Counted from the stretch's first letter, positions 1-10,106 are shown. The stretch: 64,000 bases of DNA from Shewanella sp. UCD-KL12 (GCF_001957125.1 NZ_MPHJ01000001.1:156831-220830); one strand, 5' to 3'. Numbers and translations are program-made. Notes: generated by a model from the sequence alone, not told the origin.

Positions 1-845
1 ATGCAATTAATATTTTAAATTCAAAGACCTTATGGATGAGAAGCCCTAGGTGTATGAATGATTACATGGAGATTTCATTTGGTCATCAACAGCTGGTGAA
101 ATTTTTTAATACCAAAGAACATAGACAAAGGTTTATAGCTGCACTTGACGATTATGAAGCAGGTATTGCTGAAGAAGTACTGAATCAATTTGATGAATGG
201 TGGAACAAAATTCAGAATGACACCTTCATTGCTTCGATATCTGTACATCCAGAGTCAGAAGACTTGCATGGAAGACTTTCTATGTGGCGTGCATATGGTG
301 AGCAGCCTGCCAAAGCAGCTCTTGTCCTTAATAACCCGCCAAAATCGAATAAAAATATTGGATTAATTCTAAGTCCTGCAGCGTATTTCACATATGAAGA
401 TCTTGAAAATGAGCTTTTAAATATTATCTCTTCAATCGAAGATAATATTGATTATTTGAAATCACTAGATAAACAAGCTGTTGTCGGCACTACAATAGTT
501 TCTTTAATAATTTTAGCTGTATGCCTAAAACACCCTGGGTTTAAAGAAGAGCAGGAATGGAGAATTATTCATCTACCACAAATGACTAATCCAAATGGAT
601 GGATACAAAGTTCTGTTGAAACTATATCGGGTGTTCCGCAGGTAGTTTATAAAATTCCGTTAGAAAATGATGATGAACTTGAGATCACAGGTTTAGGTCT
701 TCATGAACTAATTGATAAAGTTTTGATTGGCCCAACTCAATACCCACTGGCTGTATATGATGCTTTTTGTATCTCGATGAACGAGGCAGGAATAGAAGAC
801 CCTGTTTCTAAAATTACAGTATCAGATATTCCCTTAAGGACATGA
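1..845 (+). CDS. DUF2971 family protein, 5'-truncated by window edge (probable integron cassette gene)
   Basis: The reading frame is open from the first complete codon (base 3), and the residues before the first ATG at 36 already fit the family (LNSKTLW, then SPRCMNDYMEIS, resembling the NDPFE-type motif). The true start is therefore upstream of the window. Further family signatures are SMWRAYGEQ near the middle and FKEEQEWRII in the C-terminal half. The biochemical function of DUF2971 is not established; such genes are common in accessory regions. The stop codon lies 19 bp before an attC site in the same orientation, as expected for a gene cassette. Codon use is AT-rich compared with the housekeeping genes to the right. 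Family call fairly sure, function unknown. Confidence 0.8.
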   Translation, partial: AINILNSKTLWMRSPRCMNDYMEISFGHQQLVKFFNTKEHRQRFIAALDDYEAGIAEEVLNQFDEWWNKIQNDTFIASISVHPESEDLHGRLSMWRAYGEQPAKAALVLNNPPKSNKNIGLILSPAAYFTYEDLENELLNIISSIEDNIDYLKSLDKQAVVGTTIVSLIILAVCLKHPGFKEEQEWRIIHLPQMTNPNGWIQSSVETISGVPQVVYKIPLENDDELEITGLGLHELIDKVLIGPTQYPLAVYDAFCISMNEAGIEDPVSKITVSDIPLRT

Positions 846-863
846 TTGTGAAGTCGGAAAGAT

Positions 864-966
864 GGTATAACAAGCAGCTGCAACCTGACTCCGCAAACTG
901 TCACTTTTTGTGCGAAAACCACACAAAAATCGCCAGTTCGCTACGCAGTTGAGCTGGGCGTTACCG
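864..966 (+). other. Integron attC recombination site
   Basis: An imperfect palindrome of about 100 bp runs from an R''-like box (GTATAAC, 865-871) to an R'-like end (GGGCG then TTA, 956-963). The left arm (872-900) and right arm (933-959) pair through blocks CAGCT, CAAC, TG and AACTG. Extra unpaired bases occur on one arm only, as is typical of attC sites. The central part forms its own hairpin (TTTTTGTG 905-912 with CACAAAAA 922-929). Position and orientation after the DUF2971 stop codon fit a cassette. The last bases of the R' box (GTTACCG) depart from the GTTRRRY consensus, which could mean that this is the final cassette of the array. No integron integrase is in the window. Confidence 0.8.
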
Positions 967-1767
967 CATATCCGTTTGCCATATTTTCCCTAATGAGATT
1001 CATTACTCCAAGATTTTTAGCTCTAAATCATTTATGTCCATTAATGAGTTACAAGCTACGATATACTTGCTAGCAGGGTATCTGATTTGGGGCGTGCAAG
1101 CTTCGAAAAAAAGGATTTTTTCGCGGAGCTTACACGGACGTACTTGCGCGTCTTGCAAAGACACAGAGCAGGTGCTCTGCAACTACAATACAACCTAATA
1201 GTTTCAAGCTTAAAGGCTCTGGATCCCAGCCCAAAAGCATTGCTGGGATGACGATGATTGCTTAGATGTTAGATGTAAACTAGCTCGATTTTGTCCAAAA
1301 ACATGCCAGGCGCTACATTGAACTTGCTGGCAGATGAGCTGCATTTTATTGAAGTTAGATTGTTTGCTTTTGGCTGTATGAGCTACCCAAAGCGGCTTTT
1401 GTCTAAAAAACAACTTACCTACCAATAAGTCTAGATAGAAGAAATAAATCATCAGGTGTGAACGCGGCAGTGACCTTCGACAGCAAGGCCAAAAATATTC
1501 CATATATTTTTCGGCATTCCCTACGTCCATGTAGGTCAGATGATGTCGCAGAGCGCCCATGGATGGGCTCTTATGAAATCAGGAGCTAGCGAGTCACAGA
1601 AGTGTTTGCACTTAAGGTCGTTTATAGGCATCCATGTCTTCACGACATTCGTATATCCTTATACAGCACCCACGGCAGGTGATAAACACCAATGAAGCTT
1701 TGGTACTCATCAAACTCACCAAGTACCAAAACCATTGAATGAAACCAAAAAGTTTAAAAGATATTTT
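967..1767. repeat. Non-coding stretch with degenerate intergenic repeats and hairpins
   Basis: No convincing gene is seen. The stretch contains a hairpin ATCCCAGC/GCTGGGAT (1223-1249), a palindrome CCTACGTCCATGTAGG near 1520-1535, and a segment (about 1611-1705) with the word order AAGGTCGT, CATCCATGT, CACGACA, ACGGCAGGT. The same words in the same order recur at about 22110-22180. This looks like accumulated remnants of dispersed repeats next to the end of an integron array. Confidence 0.45.
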
Positions 1768-3075
1768 CTAAAAAATATCCAAAAAACGATGGTAAAGCAT
1801 TCCCGCCGCGAGCATCGGCGATCTAAACGTGGGTCCGCCGGGGAAGGTCATATGCTGCACTTTATCGAAGATATCGAAGCGCTCAGCCTGTGCGGTCAGC
1901 GCTTCGGCGATCAGCTTAGCCGCCATATGGGTGGCGTTAACGCCATGGCCCGCATAAGCTTGGGCGTAGAGGATATTAGGGCAATCGGGCAGTCTGCCTA
2001 TCTGAGGCAGTCGGTTGGCGCCTATACCAATCATGCCGCCCCATTCAAAGTCGATTTTAACGCCCTTTAATTGTGGGAAAACCTTCTCAAGGTTGGGTCT
2101 CAGTGCGGCTTCAATGTCTTTAGGGTCTTTACCTGAGTAAGTACATAGGCCCCCAAAGAGTAGGCGGTTATCTTCAGATAGGTGGAAATAGTCCAAGTCG
2201 ATACGTAGATCGGCAAACGCCATGTTTTGCGGGATGATATCTTTGCACTGCTCGTCAGTTAACGGCTCAGTGGCGAGTAGGTAGCTGCCAGCGGGTAGGA
2301 CTTTTCCACCAACATAACTCTCTAATTCATGACCGATATAAGCATTACCCGTTAAGACTAAATACTGGCAGTTAACTTCACCTTTTGCTGTAAGTACTCT
2401 AGGTTTATCCCCTTTGATAATCTTTTCAGCAGCGCTGTACTCATACATTTTTACCCCAAGCATGCGCGCGACTCGAGCCTCACCTAACGCTAGGTTGAGT
2501 GGATGAAGATGACCACTGTTCATATCGACTAAGGCGCCGGCATAGCAATCTGAGCCTATGACCTGCTTGATATCTTGCTTTTCAAGAAGCGTAAAACCAT
2601 CACCTCGCCCTTGAGATAGCAGGTCATCATAATCCTCTTGCAGCTCTGTCATATGGCGGGGCTTAATGGCTAAGTCGCAATAGCCCATCTGCAAGTTACA
2701 ATCGATGTTATGCTCTTTAACTCTTTGCCTGACAATGTCGACGGCTTCAAACCCCATCTGATTGATTGCCTGAACACCCTCTTCGCCGATGACATTCTTA
2801 AACTGTTCAATATTATGGCCAATACCACGGATAAGCTCGCCACCATTGCGACCAGATGCCCCCCAACCGATACGCTTAGCTTCCAATAACGCCACTGAAA
2901 AGCCTTTTTGAGCTAATTCAATGGCGGTGTTTATGCCGCTAAACCCGCCACCAACGATACAAACGTCTACAGAGATTGACTCCTCGAGTTGTGGGTGTTG
3001 ATACAGCTCTTTTGCCGTATCAAAATAGTATGATGGGGGGTATTGGTCGCTGTGAACGGGGCGCTTAGCTTGCAT
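1768..3075 (-). CDS. Gamma-glutamylputrescine oxidoreductase-like FAD enzyme (PuuB/OrdL family)
   Basis: FAD-dependent amine oxidase of the DAO fold, expected to oxidise gamma-glutamylputrescine to the aldehyde with release of H2O2 and ammonia. The Rossmann dinucleotide motif CIVGGGFSGINTA lies near residues 40-52, followed by the family block GWGASGRNGG. The C-terminal half has a typical substrate-domain ending with QAYAGHGVNATH. Length (about 435 aa) is normal. Of two adjacent ATGs the second (3073-3075) has the better spacing, 5 nt, from GGAG. It is divergent from puuR across a 255-bp region with an inverted repeat, and shares its architecture with the second oxidase at 11044. Substrate is inferred from context; a paralogous role is possible. 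Confidence 0.82.
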   Translation of the reverse strand: MQAKRPVHSDQYPPSYYFDTAKELYQHPQLEESISVDVCIVGGGFSGINTAIELAQKGFSVALLEAKRIGWGASGRNGGELIRGIGHNIEQFKNVIGEEGVQAINQMGFEAVDIVRQRVKEHNIDCNLQMGYCDLAIKPRHMTELQEDYDDLLSQGRGDGFTLLEKQDIKQVIGSDCYAGALVDMNSGHLHPLNLALGEARVARMLGVKMYEYSAAEKIIKGDKPRVLTAKGEVNCQYLVLTGNAYIGHELESYVGGKVLPAGSYLLATEPLTDEQCKDIIPQNMAFADLRIDLDYFHLSEDNRLLFGGLCTYSGKDPKDIEAALRPNLEKVFPQLKGVKIDFEWGGMIGIGANRLPQIGRLPDCPNILYAQAYAGHGVNATHMAAKLIAEALTAQAERFDIFDKVQHMTFPGGPTFRSPMLAAGMLYHRFLDIF

Positions 3076-3247
3076 CATATCTCCAGATATTTGTTATTAT
3101 TCGCCTACAGCAGGCTAATTAGGTTATTAGTTATATCTATTACACCTTGAGAATTATTGCTTGTTAGCACAGTATGCTTTTGCATTTGGGTTCGAGTGCT
3201 ATATAATTAACAAGTGTTGTTTATATTTAACATGCTTTTTTGTTTGA

Positions 3248-3275
3248 TACAAATTAGTATGTAGATTAATTTGTA
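3248..3275. promoter_or_regulatory. Inverted repeat, candidate PuuR operator
   Basis: TACAAATTA (3248-3256) and its exact reverse complement TAATTTGTA (3267-3275) are separated by 10 bp, about two helical turns centre to centre. They lie between the divergent oxidase gene and puuR, 55 bp before the puuR start. Autoregulation is usual for PuuR-type repressors; the assignment to PuuR is inferred from position only. Confidence 0.45.
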
Positions 3276-3330
3276 CACAATTCTGATCGATTAATAGCAA
3301 TTACGTATATTCTTACAGGAGATATGCAAT

Positions 3331-3879
3331 TTGGATATTGGAGCTAGCCTTAAGGCGGTCCGTAAAGTAAAAGGTCTGTCGCAACGTGAACTTGCAAAAA
3401 GAGCTGGAGTGACCAATAGCACTATCTCTATGATCGAGAAAAATAGTGTCAGCCCGTCGGTAAGTTCATTGAAAAAAGTCCTATCTGGCTTACCTATGTC
3501 TCTCGTTGACTTTTTCGCGATGGAAGATTCGGGCGAAAGTGAGGCTAAAATTGTTTATCGCAGTGATGAGCTGCTTGATATCGGTGATGGTAACTTAGAT
3601 TACAAGCTGGTGGGGCGAGATTATCCAAACCGTGCCATGTCAGTCATGAGTGAGACCTATCCCCCAGGCTCTGATACGGGCGTTGAGATGCTTAAGCATG
3701 AAGGTGAAGAGGCTGCTATGGTCATTCATGGAAAGTTGGAGCTTACGGTTGGCGAAGAGATATTTATCCTTGAGGAGGGCGATAGTTATTACTTTAACAG
3801 TGAATCTCCCCATAGGTTTAGAAACCCTTTCGATGAGGAGTGCCGCATCGTGAGTGCGACGACTCCAGCTAATTTCTAA
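3331..3879 (+). CDS. puuR: HTH-cupin transcriptional regulator PuuR
   Basis: Repressor of putrescine utilisation. An XRE-type helix-turn-helix occupies roughly residues 5-60 (GLSQRELAKRAGVTNSTISMIE) and a cupin domain about 105-175 (HEGEEAAMVIHGKLEL, then EEGDSYYF and SPHRF). The 182-aa length matches E. coli PuuR (185 aa). The start is TTG at 3331, chosen because AGGAG (3317-3321) sits 9 nt upstream; the nearer ATG at 3324 is out of frame and stops after seven codons. It is divergent from the first oxidase and upstream of puuD-puuA. In E. coli putrescine relieves repression by PuuR; the same is inferred here. Confidence 0.9.
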   Translation: MDIGASLKAVRKVKGLSQRELAKRAGVTNSTISMIEKNSVSPSVSSLKKVLSGLPMSLVDFFAMEDSGESEAKIVYRSDELLDIGDGNLDYKLVGRDYPNRAMSVMSETYPPGSDTGVEMLKHEGEEAAMVIHGKLELTVGEEIFILEEGDSYYFNSESPHRFRNPFDEECRIVSATTPANF

Positions 3880-4403
3880 TGCTAAAGCCCTAAGCTAAGA
3901 ATACCTAAGCTTAGAATGTTTAAGCTAAGCCCAATCAAGCTTATATATACCTAAATTAGCGAAAGATAGATGGACGTATGCCCTGCATAGGTCCATTTTT
4001 GTTTTCAGCCCTGAATAACCGCTAAACCTTGCTTTTAATGAGTGACTTTCCCCCTCAATCATATGCTTCAGGCGCCTCTTGCTCGTGCTTATCTCTCTAA
4101 GGTGTAGGGCATTAAGCCATTTAGCTTGGCAGTTTAAGCCAATCTTCAATTAACTGCTGTTTTGATGTAAATAATAATGGTCAATAGCCTGCCATATATG
4201 TGATCTAAATCTCTCCGCTTAAGTCAATCATTTTCAATGGTTAAACTGTAAAAAGCCATGTTGCTAATAGAGTTCGACTATTGGCTAATGTTTTAAGTTT
4301 CTGTTATCTATCATTTTAAATTTTAATTTTACTTCATTTCAAATTGTATTCATTTCGCCTCTTGCCTGTTCACTATTTTCCGTGTAGTGTTTGAAAAACT
4401 GAA
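3880..4403. other. Intergenic region between puuR and puuD
   Basis: AT-rich sequence without a supported gene. Just after puuR there are several interleaved copies of the word TAAGCT/AGCTTA (3890-3945), able to fold into alternative short hairpins and possibly acting as the puuR terminator. Nothing else stands out before the inverted repeat at 4404. Confidence 0.4.
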
Positions 4404-4440
4404 CACGCGCTTAGTTTATGTTCGTATGTTAAAGCGCGTG
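4404..4440. promoter_or_regulatory. Inverted repeat upstream of puuD, candidate operator
   Basis: CACGCGCTT (4404-4412) and its exact reverse complement AAGCGCGTG (4432-4440) are separated by 19 bp and end 39 bp before the puuD start. The GC-rich arms stand out in an AT-rich intergenic region. The sequence differs from the inverted repeat at 3248, so it may serve a different regulator or act as an mRNA leader hairpin. Confidence 0.4.
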
Positions 4441-4479
4441 GTAAAGATAAAATCAAAAATATAACAATAAAGGTGATTT

Positions 4480-5241
4480 ATGTCGGATGCAGGGCTTGCT
4501 GTCATTGGGGTGACAGCGTGCAATCAGGATTTAGGCTTACATCCATTCAATATAGTTGGTGAAAAATACCTGCTCAGCATTGCTGATGCGACTAAGGCGT
4601 GGCCTTTGGTTATTCCAGCATTGGGCCATTGTCCAGCAGAGCTTATTTTACCTCGCCTCGATGGCATTCTTTTTACGGGTTCCCCTTCAAATATCGAACC
4701 GCATCATTTTCAAGGTGCGCCAAGCGAGCCTGGCTCTCATCATGATCCAAAACGTGACGCGACTACGCTTCCTCTCCTTAAAGCGGCTATCGATGCTGGT
4801 ATTCCTGTGTTGGCTATCTGTCGTGGTTTTCAGGAGATGAATGTTGTCTTTGGCGGCAGCTTGCACCAAAAGCTTCATGAGGTGGGCGGCTTTTTAGAGC
4901 ACAGAGAAGATAAAACTCAATCAGTTGATGTGCAATACGGTTTGTCACACGAGGTCAAGATAGAGCCTGGGGGACTGCTCCACGAGGCATGGGGCCGTAG
5001 CTCTGCACAGGTGAACTCTGTGCATACCCAAGGCGTAGACCGTCTAGGTGTTGGGTTACGGCCAGAAGCATATGCTCCAGATGGATTAATAGAGGCATTC
5101 TCTATTAAAGACGCAAAGAATTTTGCACTGGGCGTGCAGTGGCATCCTGAGTGGAAGGTGTTAGAAAACCCTTTTTACACCTCGATTTTTAAAGCCTTTA
5201 GTGATGCGTGTGAACGCCGTGCAAACAGCCGAACGAGATAA
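4480..5241 (+). CDS. puuD: Gamma-glutamyl-gamma-aminobutyrate hydrolase PuuD
   Basis: Class I glutamine amidotransferase-like hydrolase that splits gamma-glutamyl-GABA into glutamate and GABA, the final glutamyl-removing step of the Puu pathway. The nucleophile elbow AICRGFQEMN places Cys114; the His-Glu pair is in QWHPEW (His222, Glu224). An oxyanion-type segment FTGSPSNIEP lies near residues 65-74. Length 253 aa matches the family (E. coli 254). The start ATG has AAAGGTG upstream. Only 3 nt separate it from puuA, indicating one operon. Confidence 0.93.
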   Translation: MSDAGLAVIGVTACNQDLGLHPFNIVGEKYLLSIADATKAWPLVIPALGHCPAELILPRLDGILFTGSPSNIEPHHFQGAPSEPGSHHDPKRDATTLPLLKAAIDAGIPVLAICRGFQEMNVVFGGSLHQKLHEVGGFLEHREDKTQSVDVQYGLSHEVKIEPGGLLHEAWGRSSAQVNSVHTQGVDRLGVGLRPEAYAPDGLIEAFSIKDAKNFALGVQWHPEWKVLENPFYTSIFKAFSDACERRANSRTR

Positions 5242-5244
5242 AAA

Positions 5245-6594
5245 ATGAAGAAGTTAACAGCATATTTAAAAGAACATAAAATTACCGAAGTGGAATGTGT
5301 GATCAGTGACATGACGGGGATTGCTCGTGGCAAGATAGCGCCTGTCGATAAGTTTATCGATGAGAAGGGCATGAGAATGCCTGAAAGTGTTCTGCTGCAA
5401 ACGGTGACGGGTGATTATGTTGAAGATGAGCCCTATGACGCCCTATTAGATAAAGCCGATATCGACTTTATCTGCGTGCCTGATGAGGATGCGGTGTTTA
5501 AACTGCCATGGACCATAGAAGCGACAGCGCAAGTTATCCATGATACCTATGACAAGATGGGTAACCCAATCGAACTCTCTCCACGAAACGTACTCAAGAA
5601 AGTACTCAAGCTCTACGAAGATAAAGGCTGGAAGCCTGTTGTCGCACCAGAGATGGAGTTTTATCTGACACGTCGAAATGAAGATCCTGATCAAGCGCTT
5701 ATTCCGCCAGTTGGTCGTAGCGGGCGTCAAGAGTCAGGCAGGCAGTCTTTCTCTATCGATGCGGCTAACGAGTATGACCCGCTATTTGAAGATATGTATG
5801 ACTGGTGTGAGATCCAAGGGTTAGATATCGATACCTTGATCCATGAAGAGGGCACAGCCCAGATGGAGATTAACTTCAGTCATGGTGATGCGTTATCTCT
5901 GGCAGATCAGGTGTTTGTATTTAAACGCACCCTTCGTGAAGCCGCGCTTAAGCATAATGTGTGTGCGACGTTTATGGCTAAACCTGTTGCTGATGAACCG
6001 GGTAGTGCTATGCACTTACACCAAAGCATTGTTGACGCCAAAACCGGTGAAAATATCTTCTCACTGGAGGACGGCACTAAAGGCCCGCTGTTTTATAGCT
6101 ATATTGGTGGCCTGCAGAAGTTTATCCCTGAGCTATTGCCTTTACTGGCACCAACAGTGAACTCATTTAGACGTTTTCTGCCTGGTACCTCTGCGCCAAT
6201 CAACCTTGAGTGGGGCGAAGAGAACCGCACTTGTGGACTGCGTATTCCAGAGTCTTCACCACAAAACCTACGAATTGAAAACCGTATAGCGGGCGCCGAT
6301 GCAAACAGTTACCTGGGCATTGCTGGTAGCTTGTTAGCCGGGTATATCGGCATGGTCGATGATGTTAAACCGTCAACGCCAGTACAGGGGCGTGCTAACG
6401 AGAGTCGTCAGAGTATTAGTCTGCCGCTGACACTGGAAGAAGCCTTAGCGGTTATGTCTGAAAGTACCGCGTGCCGTGAATACCTAGGCGAAGCATTTAC
6501 CACAGGTTATATCGCGGTGAAGCAGGCGGATCTTGCCAGTTATAAGCGTGTGATCAGTTCATGGGAACGTGAGTTCCTGTTACTGACAGTTTAA
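5245..6594 (+). CDS. puuA: Gamma-glutamylputrescine synthetase PuuA (glutamine synthetase family)
   Basis: ATP-dependent ligase joining glutamate to putrescine, the first step of the glutamylated putrescine pathway. Glutamine synthetase signatures are present: VAPEMEFYL (metal and glutamate site), GSAMHLHQS, NSFRRFLPG and the block ENRTCGLRIP followed by RIENRIAGADANSY. Length is 449 aa, slightly shorter than E. coli PuuA (472) and typical of PuuA-type rather than GlnA proteins. Adjacency to puuD and the potFGHI genes supports putrescine over other amines. The N-terminal segment resembles the beta-Grasp domain of the family. Confidence 0.9.
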   Translation: MKKLTAYLKEHKITEVECVISDMTGIARGKIAPVDKFIDEKGMRMPESVLLQTVTGDYVEDEPYDALLDKADIDFICVPDEDAVFKLPWTIEATAQVIHDTYDKMGNPIELSPRNVLKKVLKLYEDKGWKPVVAPEMEFYLTRRNEDPDQALIPPVGRSGRQESGRQSFSIDAANEYDPLFEDMYDWCEIQGLDIDTLIHEEGTAQMEINFSHGDALSLADQVFVFKRTLREAALKHNVCATFMAKPVADEPGSAMHLHQSIVDAKTGENIFSLEDGTKGPLFYSYIGGLQKFIPELLPLLAPTVNSFRRFLPGTSAPINLEWGEENRTCGLRIPESSPQNLRIENRIAGADANSYLGIAGSLLAGYIGMVDDVKPSTPVQGRANESRQSISLPLTLEEALAVMSESTACREYLGEAFTTGYIAVKQADLASYKRVISSWEREFLLLTV

Positions 6595-6801
6595 TGGTTT
6601 AGCTCGTATCTAAACAGATCCAGTTTGCATGAGTGCTTGATGGGGAAGCACTCAAATTTTGAGGAAATAAAGAGAATCACCTTTGTCAGAAGATGGGCAT
6701 AGGTTAGCAGTAGAGCAGTCAAAACTGCCGATGCAGTTGTCAGGTGTAGCATTGGTTAACAATAAAAATTAAAGCCGGTTTGACCGGTAAACAATGACAG
6801 A

Positions 6802-7945
<1,144 letters not shown>

Positions 7946-7953
7946 GCAGTATT

Positions 7954-7980
7954 AAGGGCAAGCATGGCTTGCCCTTTTTT
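7954..7980 (+). terminator. Rho-independent (attenuating) terminator after potF
   Basis: AAGGGCAAGC (7954-7963) pairs perfectly with GCTTGCCCTT (7967-7976) around ATG, followed by a T-run. As potG-potH-potI lie immediately downstream on the same strand, this should reduce rather than end operon transcription. Confidence 0.85.
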
Positions 7981-8054
7981 GTCTAAATCTTTTTGTCACT
8001 TAGTTTTGTATTGCTCTAGGCGGTGATATTCACAGCCTTTTGTGGAGAAGTAAT

Positions 8055-9191
8055 ATGGTTAACACCGCAGGCGTCGCTAATAAACCAACAACAAAGACGC
8101 AAGGAGAGATCCTGCTTAAGATTGAGCGGGTGAGTAAGTTATTCGATGATGTTCGTGCCGTCGATGATGTGTCACTGAATATCAATAAAGGGGAGATTTT
8201 TGCTCTGCTTGGCGGTTCGGGGTCTGGCAAGTCGACCTTGCTCCGTATGCTAGCAGGTTTTGAGAAGCCTTCAGAAGGGCGCATCTATCTCGATGGCGTC
8301 GATATCACCGACATGCCACCCCATGAACGTCCCATCAATATGATGTTTCAGTCCTATGCCCTATTTCCGCATATGACGGTAGAGAAAAACATCGCATTTG
8401 GTCTTCAGCAAGACAAATTGCCAAAAGATGAGATAGCGCAGCGTGTCAAAGAGATGCTTAAGTTGGTGCATATGGAAGAGTATGCCAAACGTAAACCGAA
8501 TCAACTCTCTGGTGGTCAGCGTCAACGTGTCGCACTGGCAAGATCCCTTGCAAAGCGCCCTAAGCTGCTACTACTCGATGAGCCAATGGGTGCATTGGAT
8601 AAGAAACTACGTACTCAGATGCAGCTAGAGGTGGTCGATATTCTAGAGGCGGTTGGGGTGACCTGTGTGATGGTGACTCACGATCAGGAAGAGGCGATGA
8701 CCATGGCCGAGCGGATCTCCATTATGAATGATGGCTGGATAGCGCAAACTGGCACACCGATGGATATTTATGAGAGCCCAACAAGTCGAATGGTCGCTGA
8801 GTTTATTGGCTCTGTTAACTTGTTTGAAGGCAGCATAGTGGTGGATAAGTTTGATCATGCCATTATTCGCTCACCGAACCTGCCACAAGACTTCTATATT
8901 GGCCATGGCGTATCGACGAATGTTGAAGATAAAAGTGTCTGGCTTGCAGTGAGGCCTGAAAAAGCCAGGATCACCCGAGAGCAACCTGAGGCCGAGTATA
9001 ACTGGTGCAGTGGTGTGGTTGAAGATATCGCCTATTTAGGTGGAATTTCTGTCTATTATATTCGTCTCAATAACGATCAGGTTATCCAATCTGTGATGAC
9101 CAATAGAGATAGGCGTTCAGACCCTCCAACTTGGGAAGATAAGGTATTCATCAGCTGGGAGGCCACCAGTGGTGTGGTCCTCAGATCCTAA
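8055..9191 (+). CDS. potG: Putrescine ABC transporter ATP-binding protein PotG
   Basis: ATPase that powers putrescine import. It shows Walker A GGSGSGKST, Q-loop MMFQSYALFPH, the ABC signature LSGGQRQRVALARS, Walker B LLLLDEPMGALD and the H-loop VTHDQEEAM, then a C-terminal TOBE domain (WLAVRPEKARIT). The start is the ATG at 8055, preceded by GGAGAAG; a longer in-frame TTG start at 8040 would overlap this RBS. The resulting 378 aa equals PotG (377 in E. coli). The next gene, potH, starts 9 bp after the stop. Confidence 0.92.
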   Translation: MVNTAGVANKPTTKTQGEILLKIERVSKLFDDVRAVDDVSLNINKGEIFALLGGSGSGKSTLLRMLAGFEKPSEGRIYLDGVDITDMPPHERPINMMFQSYALFPHMTVEKNIAFGLQQDKLPKDEIAQRVKEMLKLVHMEEYAKRKPNQLSGGQRQRVALARSLAKRPKLLLLDEPMGALDKKLRTQMQLEVVDILEAVGVTCVMVTHDQEEAMTMAERISIMNDGWIAQTGTPMDIYESPTSRMVAEFIGSVNLFEGSIVVDKFDHAIIRSPNLPQDFYIGHGVSTNVEDKSVWLAVRPEKARITREQPEAEYNWCSGVVEDIAYLGGISVYYIRLNNDQVIQSVMTNRDRRSDPPTWEDKVFISWEATSGVVLRS

Positions 9192-9200
9192 GGGGGCAAC

Positions 9201-10106
9201 ATGAAAAAGCCATTAACGTTTAGACTACCCAAAGGACAATGCTGGACAATAGGTGTTCCCTATTTCTGGTTACTGCTCTTCTTCGCACTCCCCTTCGCTA
9301 TCGTGCTTAAGATAAGTTTATCCTCTGCTGCGATTGCTATTCCACCTTACGAATCTCTTTATACCTATGCAGATGAGTCGCTACAGATCATGCTGAACTT
9401 AGGTAATTACCTATTGATCTTCGATGACTCCCTCTACCTAAATGCCTACTTAGGTTCGCTGAAGATGGCTTGTATTACTACGGCTGGGTGTTTGTTGATT
9501 GGTTATCCAATGGCTTATGCCATCGCAAGAGCCCCAAAGCAGCATCAAACCGTGTTGATACTCTTAGTGATGTTGCCATCTTGGACCTCATTTCTAATTC
9601 GGGTATACGCCTGGATGGGCATACTGAGTAATAATGGCGTGATCAATAATGTACTCATGTGGCTTGGGGTTATCTCCGAGCCAATACAGATGCTCAATAC
9701 CAATTTTGCTGTGTATATCGGCATCATCTATACCTACCTGCCATTTATGATATTGCCGCTGTATGCAACGCTGTCTCAGCTTGATGGCAGCTTGTTGGAA
9801 GCAGCATCAGACTTAGGTTCGCGTAGCTTAAATACCTTCTGGAAAGTGACACTGCCTTTGTCTAAAGGTGGGGTTATCGCAGGCTCTATGTTGGTTTTCA
9901 TTCCTGTGGTGGGTGAGTTTGTTATTCCTGAGCTCCTTGGTGGCCCAGATTCCTTGATGATAGGTAAAGTGTTATGGCAGGAGTTCTTCAATAACCGAGA
10001 TTGGCCAGTGGCTTCAGCCCTTGCCATTGTGATGTTAGGCCTATTGATCATTCCTATTACCTTGTTCCATAGATACCAATCAAGAAGTATGGAGAAAGAC
10101 GCATGA
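9201..10106 (+). CDS. potH: Putrescine ABC transporter permease PotH
   Basis: Inner-membrane permease with about six transmembrane segments. The cytoplasmic EAA loop EAASDLGSRSLNTFWKVTLP, where the ATPase docks, is followed by LSKGGVIAG. The long periplasmic loop after TM1 is typical of PotB/PotH. Length 301 aa is slightly shorter than E. coli PotH (317). The last bases overlap the start of potI by 4 nt (ATGA), so the two permeases are translationally coupled. Confidence 0.91.
   Translation: MKKPLTFRLPKGQCWTIGVPYFWLLLFFALPFAIVLKISLSSAAIAIPPYESLYTYADESLQIMLNLGNYLLIFDDSLYLNAYLGSLKMACITTAGCLLIGYPMAYAIARAPKQHQTVLILLVMLPSWTSFLIRVYAWMGILSNNGVINNVLMWLGVISEPIQMLNTNFAVYIGIIYTYLPFMILPLYATLSQLDGSLLEAASDLGSRSLNTFWKVTLPLSKGGVIAGSMLVFIPVVGEFVIPELLGGPDSLMIGKVLWQEFFNNRDWPVASALAIVMLGLLIIPITLFHRYQSRSMEKDA

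Noticed and set aside
1210-1560. 116-residue frame on the minus strand
   Set aside because: It spans a repeat hairpin and palindromes, has no RBS, no recognisable domain and biased composition (many His, Cys, Trp); taken as chance.
3925-4149. 74-residue frame on the minus strand between puuR and puuD
   Set aside because: No RBS or family, ends within the TAAGCT-type repeats; probably non-coding.
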